The translations under genes and the position numbers were made by a program. The notes below the pieces were generated by a model. That model saw only the letters and a list, made by a program, of their open reading frames with translations. It had not been told where the DNA came from and searched no databases. 6,192 bases of DNA from Flavobacteriales bacterium. Lineage in GTDB: Bacteria; Bacteroidota; Bacteroidia; DT-38. The stretch spans positions 1 through 6,192 of the forward strand of contig JABSPR010000021.1 of the NCBI GenBank assembly GCA_013214975.1, given 5' to 3'. Below are positions 1 to 5,132 of the stretch, in pieces. Position 1 is the first letter of the stretch. Each line of letters starts with the position of its first letter.

Positions 1-1139
1 TCGACCACAATATTATAAGATGCTGATCCAATTCCATTAAACGTGCTTGCCAATTGAAAACTAGTTCCATTATCAATTGAGTATGAAAGGGCTCCTGTGC
101 CACCACTTGCGGTTAAAACTATGGAAGCCGTGAGAGCACCATAACAAGCAGGTTCTGCAGTAACCACATTATCAATACTCACCAAGGTCGGATTAATTAA
201 TACTGTATTACTAGTTGCTTGACATCCAGAAGCATCTTCCACCACAATATCATAAGAAGCAGCACTCAAACCAGGAAATGAAGAACTTGCCTGAAAAGTA
301 ACGCCGTTATCAATCGAATAAGAAAGAGAACCGGTTCCCCCGCTTGCAGTAATACTGATGGAACCATTAGTTCCATTATTACAATTTGGACTTATTGCAG
401 AAACATTGGTAATAGTGACTGCAGTAGGTTCAGTTAAAATAACATTTGTCGACTTCTGGCATCCAGTGGCGTCCTCAACTACAACACTATAAGAACCATC
501 GCCTATACCTGATATCACATTACTTCCTTGAAAGGTAACACCATTATCGCTTGAATAAGTGTAACCACCTGTACCTCCACTTACAGAAACAGTAATAGAG
601 CCTGTTCCATTATTACATACAGGATTAACTCCTGTGGCACTAGATAAAACTAGCATGCTCGGATCAGATAATGGATAATTAGTGGATGTCTGACAGCCAT
701 TAACATCTTCTACAACGATATCAATTAGGTTTGCTCCAAGGCCACCAAGGGTACTACTTGTCTGAAATGAGATACCATTATCACTAGAATAAGAAAGAGC
801 ACCTGTTCCGCCACTTGCTGTGATGGTAATAGTGCCATCTGACCCACCATTACAAGAAGGATTCGAAACAGAAAAACCGGTCAGATTTATTATTGACGGA
901 TTATATAACGTCTCAGAAACTGAGGCTGAACAATTATTAGCATCGAAAATAGTTACCGTATATGTGGTGCCTAAAGTTGTCGCATTCAAACCCATTTTAG
1001 TATAAACCCCTGAAGTCTCCCCATTAACAGCACTACCCCAGTTTACAGCATATGGAGATAAACCACCGTTATACGCAATACTTATAGCTCCATCTAAGCC
1101 ACCAGAACATGATGGATTGTTGAATCCTGTTGTATTAAC
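1..1139 (-). repeat. Tandem SprB-type protein repeats, five units
   Basis: Five consecutive units are visible in the minus-strand frame: unit 1 at 891-1139 (83 residues, most divergent), unit 2 at 654-890 (79), unit 3 at 420-653 (78), unit 4 at 183-419 (79) and unit 5 at 1-182 (cut by the window edge). Units 2-5 share an NPxC-like opening, a TASGGTGxLSYSxDNG core, FQ, a G-rich turn, then (in units 2-4) IVVEDxxGCQ and a closing xxP; the edge cuts unit 5 at IVV. Unit Cys pairs are 264/323, 349/402, 428/480 and 506/559, with 585 starting the fifth. The repeats are clear in DNA too, but with many third-base differences, so they are not recent exact duplications. Confidence 0.9.
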
Positions 1140-1898
1140 AAAAACCTCACTTGATACATTTACAGCAACCGAAGACTCTACCGTACCGCAGGTACCATCT
1201 AAACGAGCATAATATGTAGTAGAGGTAGAAGCAGAGGTTGTAACATTTAAAGGATTAGTTGTACCTAAATTATTACCTGTTCCTCCCGCTCCATCAAACC
1301 ACGTTAACGTAGCTCCAGTGCCTGCAAAGGCACCATTTGCCGTGATATCTATGGAGGTATTTGGGCATACATTACTAGAGATTACCGTAGCAGAGATAAT
1401 ACTAGAAGGGATACAAGGGAGTGTCGTATTTTGCACATCTCCTGTCAACAGACCTATCGTTGCATTTCCTCCACAATTACCACTTGTTGCAGCTACATTT
1501 TCTACCCAAGTTCCTAAAGTCAAACTTGGAGGATCCGGATAGGAAGCATTGGTATTGTAATAAATCGTATTCCAAGTAAATCCATCATCCGACATGTCGA
1601 TTTCCCATCTATTGTCTACCAAATCCCAAATTACCCGAGTATCTCCGGTACCAGTGCCTCCAGCAAAACAAAAACACAATTGAGTACCATCTATAGGCAT
1701 AGAAACATAGGTATTACGAATTGTGCCTCCATCGTTCGTACTACCGTTTAAAATATTGACAAACGTTACAACGCCTCCACCGTCATACATCTCTGCAGCA
1801 CAACCTTCAAAGGTTATTTGGCTATAAGAAATTGATCCTGCAAAAAATAGAAATGAGAAAACAAGAATTAACTTCTTTATAGAATTATAAAATTTCAT
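1..1898 (-). CDS. Secreted Ig/SprB-repeat surface protein, 3' end outside window
   Basis: The reading frame stays open from the start codon to the window edge (632 codons), so only the N-terminal part is seen. Residues 1-26 form a signal peptide (basic MKFYNSIKK, hydrophobic LILVFSFLFFAG, then SISYSQ). Residues 27-162 are a Cys-containing beta-rich domain with Trp-rich stretches (VIWDLVDNRWEIDMSDDGF) of a type I associate with flavobacterial adhesins. Residues 169-248 resemble the Ig-like domain found with CHU_C domains, with the STTYYARLDGTC ending and a likely Cys178-Cys237 pair. From residue 254 on come SprB-type repeats, each with Cys near both ends and a GGTG...YSxDNG core. By family knowledge such proteins are exported by T9SS through a C-terminal sorting domain and act in adhesion or gliding; that domain would lie outside the window. 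The start at 1898 gives the best signal peptide; an in-frame ATG at 1910 adds four residues (MQYA). No Shine-Dalgarno is seen. SprB identity itself is not claimed, since the repeat is widespread. Confidence 0.93.
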   Translation of the reverse strand, partial: MKFYNSIKKLILVFSFLFFAGSISYSQITFEGCAAEMYDGGGVVTFVNILNGSTNDGGTIRNTYVSMPIDGTQLCFCFAGGTGTGDTRVIWDLVDNRWEIDMSDDGFTWNTIYYNTNASYPDPPSLTLGTWVENVAATSGNCGGNATIGLLTGDVQNTTLPCIPSSIISATVISSNVCPNTSIDITANGAFAGTGATLTWFDGAGGTGNNLGTTNPLNVTTSASTSTTYYARLDGTCGTVESSVAVNVSSEVFVNTTGFNNPSCSGGLDGAISIAYNGGLSPYAVNWGSAVNGETSGVYTKMGLNATTLGTTYTVTIFDANNCSASVSETLYNPSIINLTGFSVSNPSCNGGSDGTITITASGGTGALSYSSDNGISFQTSSTLGGLGANLIDIVVEDVNGCQTSTNYPLSDPSMLVLSSATGVNPVCNNGTGSITVSVSGGTGGYTYSSDNGVTFQGSNVISGIGDGSYSVVVEDATGCQKSTNVILTEPTAVTITNVSAISPNCNNGTNGSISITASGGTGSLSYSIDNGVTFQASSSFPGLSAASYDIVVEDASGCQATSNTVLINPTLVSIDNVVTAEPACYGALTASIVLTASGGTGALSYSIDNGTSFQLASTFNGIGSASYNIVV

Positions 1899-1910
1899 AG
1901 CATACTGCAT

Positions 1911-2133
1911 TGAACTATAATTGGTCTAAAGGAGAGCCTCATGAATATTACCGAGGTATGGTTTATGGTAACAAATTTAACTAAAACACTTCATTAACAT
2001 GCTATAGTAATGCAGAACACAAGCATCGTCTTTTTCTAAGAAGCACTAAAAAGAAACCATAAGCTTTAATGTTTTATTTGGGCCATGCAGAAGCTCATTG
2101 GGAAGCTCGGAAAGCTGGTCGTATTAATACAAA
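1911..2133. other. Intergenic stretch with AAGCT repeats, no confident gene
   Basis: These 223 bases separate the lipoprotein gene from the SprB-repeat gene. Besides the candidate promoter at 1972-1979, there are two exact GAAGCTC copies (2090-2096 and 2102-2108, 12 nt apart), followed by AAGCT at 2112-2116 and an earlier AAGCTT at 2061-2066. A 10-base perfect palindrome, GTATTAATAC, sits at 2121-2130. I found no strong hairpin plus T-run that would terminate the lipoprotein gene, so read-through into the next gene is possible. Confidence 0.5.
1972..1979 (-). promoter_or_regulatory. Candidate Bacteroidota -7 element for the SprB-repeat gene
   Basis: The minus strand reads TAAATTTG, an exact match to TAnnTTTG. 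It lies 73 nt upstream of the chosen start at 1898, which would leave a leader of about 65 nt. I see no convincing -33 TTTG at the usual distance, so this rests on one 8-mer in AT-rich DNA. Confidence 0.4.
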
Positions 2134-2556
2134 TTAATTAAGCCTTTTGTACGTCTTGCCTCTCATTTCAAGCTTACTTATGGTTAAAGAACCCATATCA
2201 TGATTATCAAATTCCCCACTGTAGTCATTATAAATAAACAGATCACCATTTTCTATATAATAACCGAGACTGTCTTCGAAAGTAGAATAAGTACAATCAC
2301 AACTATCTACATCTAGTCCAACCGTATCAGCAGAATTCCAAAAATCATCACCACGGTCATGTTCTAAATTTCTATAATAACCATTATCCGAAAACTCCAC
2401 TATTTTCACTCTCTGACCAATTGAATATTCTCCTGAAGAATATCGCCAAGAACCAACTATATATTTATTATAAGTTTCATCTGATGTTTGCTTTTTACAA
2501 GCCCCAAAAAACACACTTACTAGCAATATTAATACGATATAAAATCTGCTATTCAT
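2134..2556 (-). CDS. Small lipocalin-like lipoprotein
   Basis: This encodes 140 residues. The N-terminus has a short Arg-containing start (MNSRF), a hydrophobic run, and a lipobox VFFGAC with Cys20 as the lipidated residue, so the product should be anchored in a membrane, probably the outer one. The mature part begins CKKQTSDE and then shows a pattern I associate with Bacteroidota lipocalin-like or calycin lipoproteins: YIVGSWRY (32-39), VKIVEFSDNGYY (50-61), YYIENGDLFIY (99-109) and LTISKLEMRGKTYKRL (124-139), alternating strands typical of a small beta-barrel. An acidic loop holds Cys86 and Cys88 (DSCDC). No catalytic motif is visible and the ligand is unknown. A longer reading frame starts at 2595, but the ATG at 2556 places the signal peptide at the N-terminus and is preferred. 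The fold call is by pattern only. Confidence 0.85.
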   Translation of the reverse strand: MNSRFYIVLILLVSVFFGACKKQTSDETYNKYIVGSWRYSSGEYSIGQRVKIVEFSDNGYYRNLEHDRGDDFWNSADTVGLDVDSCDCTYSTFEDSLGYYIENGDLFIYNDYSGEFDNHDMGSLTISKLEMRGKTYKRLN

Positions 2557-2620
2557 AATCGATAAATTATTTTTAACGAACGATAAATCATACAAATGGT
2601 TTACTTCTATTATATACCTT

Positions 2621-2628
2621 CAAATCTA
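2621..2628 (-). promoter_or_regulatory. Candidate -7 element for the lipoprotein gene
   Basis: The minus strand reads TAGATTTG, an exact TAnnTTTG match, 64 nt upstream of the lipoprotein start at 2556. A T-rich CTTTTT lies about 18 nt further upstream in place of a clear -33 TTTG. A start site near 2614 would give a leader of roughly 58 nt. It lies after the tRNA terminator, so the gene would be an independent unit. Confidence 0.5.
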
Positions 2629-2679
2629 CTGCTTATATATTATTTAAAAAGGATTCGATAATCCTCTATGCTATGTCAT

Positions 2680-2714
2680 AAAAAAAGCCTTGATACACAG
2701 TGGTATCAAGGCTT
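2680..2714 (-). terminator. Strong intrinsic terminator after tRNA-Glu
   Basis: On the minus strand a perfect 12-bp stem (AAGCCTTGATAC with GTATCAAGGCTT) closes a 6-nt loop and runs into a block of seven T. It begins 11 nt after the tRNA 3' end. It would end transcripts from the tRNA promoter and any read-through from the proS unit. The plus-strand side lacks a proper T-run. Confidence 0.93.
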
Positions 2715-2724
2715 GTATTTTGAG

Positions 2725-2796
2725 TAGTCCGTAGGGGAATCGAACCCCTGTTACCAGGATGAAAACCTGGCGTCCTAACCCCTAGACGAACGGACC
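2725..2796 (-). tRNA. tRNA-Glu (anticodon UUC)
   Basis: The minus strand folds into a complete 72-nt cloverleaf. The acceptor stem is GGTCCGT with ACGGACT (G-U closing pair) and discriminator A. The D arm is GTCT-AGGGGTTA-GGAC. The anticodon stem CCAGG/CCTGG has loop TTTTCAT, giving anticodon TTC. The variable loop is TAAC, and the T arm is AGGGG-TTCGATT-CCCCT. The 3' CCA is not encoded (the next bases are CTC), so it must be added after transcription. This is the only tRNA in the window. It lies downstream of proS in the same direction and is followed at once by a terminator. Confidence 0.98.
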
Positions 2797-2803
2797 ATTA
2801 TAT

Positions 2804-2821
2804 TCCCTTTTTTACAAGGGA
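2804..2821 (-). other. Short hairpin in the tRNA-Glu leader region
   Basis: TCCCTT and AAGGGA form a 6-bp stem with a 6-nt loop, 7 nt before the tRNA. There is no T-run on the minus strand, so it is not a terminator for the upstream gene. The predicted tRNA start falls inside it, so it could fold completely only in read-through RNA from the proS unit, where it may mark a processing site. Confidence 0.35.
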
Positions 2822-2824
2822 GTG

Positions 2825-2855
2825 CAAATATAAAACTTTTCTATATCCACCAAAA
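2825..2855 (-). promoter_or_regulatory. Bacteroidota-type promoter for tRNA-Glu
   Basis: The minus strand has TTTTG at 2855-2851, an 18-nt spacer, and TATATTTG at 2832-2825, an exact TAnnTTTG. This is the best -33/-7 pair in the window and lies 28 nt before the mature tRNA. The predicted start near 2818 leaves a leader of roughly 20 nt to be removed by RNase P. It overlaps the region just after the upstream coding gene. Confidence 0.75.
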
Positions 2856-2872
2856 CTTTAATGGCAAAGGTT

Positions 2873-3568
2873 TTAAGATTTAATATTACCATCTGTTTTC
2901 ATCTTAAACCCTAGCCTTTTTGATGTCTTCAAATTCATCTTGAATATAGAATCTACTATGTCCTTCAGACTCACCTCCTCTACCTCATCATAATCAGGAA
3001 CATATAGGTCGAAATTTATGCAATAAAGGATCGCAGACTCTACAATATCCTTAATATCTTTTTTCTTAATCTTACTGTTTACGAAATCATTGAACAGAAT
3101 TCCCATTTGCCGTTTACCTTCAACGAAGTAATGCCCGTCTTTATTTACAAAAATTCTTGCAACTAAGTAACCAGAATCGTTTAGACGTTGATATTTAAAA
3201 GAGTCCGCAAGGAAATTATAGACATTTATAATTCCACAATAAGACCTCAAATGGTCATCCTTTACATAAGAAGTATTCCAGATGTGGTGATCTTTATCGA
3301 ACAGAAAGGCATTGGTATGCATTTGAAAAACAATAATATCACCACCGATTTTAATCTCTGCCTCGTAACTCCCCTTCGCCTTATATTTTATGGTTAACTT
3401 TTCATCGATCTTATTCGCTCGACTGCCCAAGTCCTCTGCACTTGTCTCTAACTGCGACTTAAACCCTTTAAAAACATCCTCAAGCTTACTATAAACAGTA
3501 AGTTTCGTTAATGTCTTTTCCTTAAGGGTATCTAAAATTAACGCGCTTGCAGTCTTTGGCTTTTTCAT
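2873..3568 (-). CDS. Uncharacterised 231-residue protein coupled to proS
   Basis: I do not recognise a named family. The protein has no signal peptide or membrane segment and is probably cytosolic. The N-terminal third (about 1-65) is charged and likely helical. The middle (about 66-165) looks beta-rich with a striking core, GGDIIVFQMHTNAFLFDKDHH at about 75-95, followed by W, Tyr-rich strands and GHYFVEGKRQMG. The segment at about 165-210 is helical with an acidic patch (PDYDEVEEV), and the C-terminus is basic (KTSKRLGFKMK). The start codon lies 6 nt after the proS stop, so the two are almost certainly co-transcribed and perhaps translationally coupled. No terminator separates it from tRNA-Glu downstream. 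The tight link suggests a role near translation or tRNA, but this is inference from context only. Base composition resembles that of its neighbours, with no sign of transfer. Confidence 0.9.
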   Translation of the reverse strand: MKKPKTASALILDTLKEKTLTKLTVYSKLEDVFKGFKSQLETSAEDLGSRANKIDEKLTIKYKAKGSYEAEIKIGGDIIVFQMHTNAFLFDKDHHIWNTSYVKDDHLRSYCGIINVYNFLADSFKYQRLNDSGYLVARIFVNKDGHYFVEGKRQMGILFNDFVNSKIKKKDIKDIVESAILYCINFDLYVPDYDEVEEVSLKDIVDSIFKMNLKTSKRLGFKMKTDGNIKS

Positions 3569-3574
3569 AATGGC

Positions 3575-5050
3575 TTAATATGCTTTTGCAAAAATCACTC
3601 TCCTACTTGAAGGATTACCTGTTAAAACACAGACTCCTTCTTTCTCCTCTCCTTCCAATGGAATACAACGTATTGTAGCCTTGGTTTGTTCCTTTATTTT
3701 AGCCTCCGTTTCTGCAGTTCCGTCCCAGTGGGCAGATACAAATCCTGCTTCGTTTTTTATTATTGACCTAAATTCTTCGAATGTATCTACTTCACGAATA
3801 TTATCTGCTCTAAATTGTTTAGCCCGCTCGAATAAACCAGTTTGAATCTCGTCTAGTAATGATACCACGTAGTCACCTACTCGGTCTCGCTCAATGGTGG
3901 TCTTCTCTTTGGTATCTCTTCGCGCTACTTCAATTGTTCCATTTTCTAAATCTCTTTTACCAATAGCCAGACGAACAGGAACTCCTTTTAATTCGTATTC
4001 GGCGAATTTCCAACCAGGCTTATGTGTATCCCTATTATCGAATTTCACATCAATTCCTTTCGCCTCAAGCTTAGATTTAATCTCGTTCGCTACAACGCTT
4101 AACTTTTCTAATTCTTCATCGCCTTTGTAAATAGGAATAATTACAACTTGAATTGGTGCTAATGCTGGAGGTAAAACCAAACCATCATCGTCCGAATGTG
4201 CCATTACTAAGGCTCCCATCAATCTTGTTGAAACTCCCCAAGAAGAAGCCCAAACATGTTCCAATTTACCTTCTTTAGTAGCAAATTTCACATCAAACGC
4301 TTTGGCAAAATTTTGTCCCAAGAAATGAGATGTTCCCATCTGCAAAGCTTTACCATCTTGCATTAGTCCTTCAATACAATATGTCTCCACCGCGCCTGCA
4401 AAACGTTCCGTAGGTGTCTTTATCCCTTTTAATACAGGAACGGCCATATAGTTCTCTGCAAAATCAGCATAAACATCTAGCATTTGTTCTGTTTCCGCTA
4501 TAGCTTCCGATTCTAATGCATGTGCTGTATGTCCTTCTTGCCACAAAAATTCAGAAGTTCTTAAAAACAATCTAGTTCGCATTTCCCAACGCATAACATT
4601 TGCCCATTGATTAATGAGTAGTGGTAAATCGCGGTACGATTGAATCCAGCCCCTAAACGTATTCCAAATAATTGTTTCCGAAGTTGGTCTAATAATAAGC
4701 TCTTCTTCTAACTTGGCCTCTGGATCTACTATAACTCCACCATTCTCCGAATCTGTTTTTAATCGATAATGTGTTACTACAGCACACTCTTTTGCAAAGC
4801 CTTCCACGTGATTTGCCTCCTTACTTAAATAAGATTTGGGGATTAAAAGGGGGAAATAAGCATTAGAATGCCCAGTATCTTTGAACTTTTTATCCAATAT
4901 AGCTTGCATCTTCTCCCATATCGCATAGCCATATGGTTTAATTATCATACATCCTCTTACGTCTGAATTCTCTGCTAAGTCAGCCTTTACAACGATATCG
5001 TTATACCATTGAGGAAAATTTTCTCTAGAAGTTATCCCTTTATTACCCAT
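3575..5050 (-). CDS. proS: Proline-tRNA ligase (ProRS), archaeal/eukaryote-like type
   Basis: This cytosolic class II aminoacyl-tRNA synthetase charges tRNA-Pro with proline using ATP. At 491 residues it has the usual length of the short ProRS type. Motif 1 spans about 33-71, ending FPLLIP with the invariant Pro71. The proline/ATP site shows RPTSE (121-125) and motif 2 is RWE (154-156) through R164, then FLWQEGHTAH (168-177). The TSH loop is at 240-242, and motif 3 runs STR...GALVMAHSDDDGLVLPP (274-295). The anticodon-binding domain follows at about 299-400, and the C-terminal domain ends FAKAY with the terminal Tyr491 typical of this type. The editing (INS) domain of the E. coli type is absent between motifs 2 and 3, as usual here; the gene is complete. 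Misacylated Ala-tRNA-Pro would need a separate trans-editing protein, none of which is seen here. The start at 5050 lacks a Shine-Dalgarno. Confidence 0.98.
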   Translation of the reverse strand: MGNKGITSRENFPQWYNDIVVKADLAENSDVRGCMIIKPYGYAIWEKMQAILDKKFKDTGHSNAYFPLLIPKSYLSKEANHVEGFAKECAVVTHYRLKTDSENGGVIVDPEAKLEEELIIRPTSETIIWNTFRGWIQSYRDLPLLINQWANVMRWEMRTRLFLRTSEFLWQEGHTAHALESEAIAETEQMLDVYADFAENYMAVPVLKGIKTPTERFAGAVETYCIEGLMQDGKALQMGTSHFLGQNFAKAFDVKFATKEGKLEHVWASSWGVSTRLMGALVMAHSDDDGLVLPPALAPIQVVIIPIYKGDEELEKLSVVANEIKSKLEAKGIDVKFDNRDTHKPGWKFAEYELKGVPVRLAIGKRDLENGTIEVARRDTKEKTTIERDRVGDYVVSLLDEIQTGLFERAKQFRADNIREVDTFEEFRSIIKNEAGFVSAHWDGTAETEAKIKEQTKATIRCIPLEGEEKEGVCVLTGNPSSRRVIFAKAY

Positions 5051-5077
5051 TCGAAATTATTTGTGGTACGGTATTTG

Positions 5078-5093
5078 GTTTGCACAGGCAAAC
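5078..5093. promoter_or_regulatory. Perfect inverted repeat in the divergent proS / Tyr-rich gene region
   Basis: GTTTGC-ACAG-GCAAAC is a perfect 6-bp inverted repeat in the 82 bp between the two divergent start codons. It could be an operator, a leader hairpin on either transcript, or paired promoter halves: the minus strand has TAGCGTTTG across it, one base longer than TAnnTTTG, and the plus strand has TTGGTTTG, one mismatch. No full promoter with a proper -33 element could be assigned in either direction. Confidence 0.4.
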
Positions 5094-5117
5094 GCTATAA
5101 AAACAAAACTAAAGAAT

Positions 5118-5124
5118 AAGGAGG
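5118..5124 (+). promoter_or_regulatory. Perfect Shine-Dalgarno site for the Tyr-rich gene
   Basis: AAGGAGG lies 8 nt before the ATG at 5133, the textbook distance. None of the other four protein starts in the window has such a site, in keeping with Bacteroidota, where these sites are rare. It fixes the start codon of the Tyr-rich gene. Confidence 0.85.
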
Positions 5125-5132
5125 ACCAAAAA

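Noticed and set aside
1..1139. CRISPR array or DNA satellite
   Set aside because: The period is about 237 bp, the copies drift at third positions and keep one reading frame, so they are protein repeats.
820..1542. Plus-strand reading frames at 820-1005 and 1318-1542
   Set aside because: They are antisense to the repeat-protein gene, which has domain matches across the same bases.
1940..1942. Alternative start for the repeat protein further upstream
   Set aside because: This ATG is out of frame with the signal peptide and soon meets a stop.
2557..2595. Longer start for the lipoprotein (13 extra residues)
   Set aside because: It would put polar residues before the signal sequence; the ATG at 2556 gives a standard lipoprotein signal with Cys at position 20.
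2685..2714. tRNA-linked attachment site or inverted repeat of a mobile element
   Set aside because: The hairpin with T-run directly behind the tRNA fits an intrinsic terminator; no integrase, flanking duplication or second copy of the tRNA end is seen.
3188..4130. Plus-strand reading frames at 3188-3397 and 3894-4130
   Set aside because: They are antisense to the 231-residue gene and to proS, with no motif or start signal.
3575..5050. ProRS truncated by loss of its editing domain
   Set aside because: The short type naturally lacks this insert; all three class II motifs and the C-terminal Tyr are present and the length is normal.
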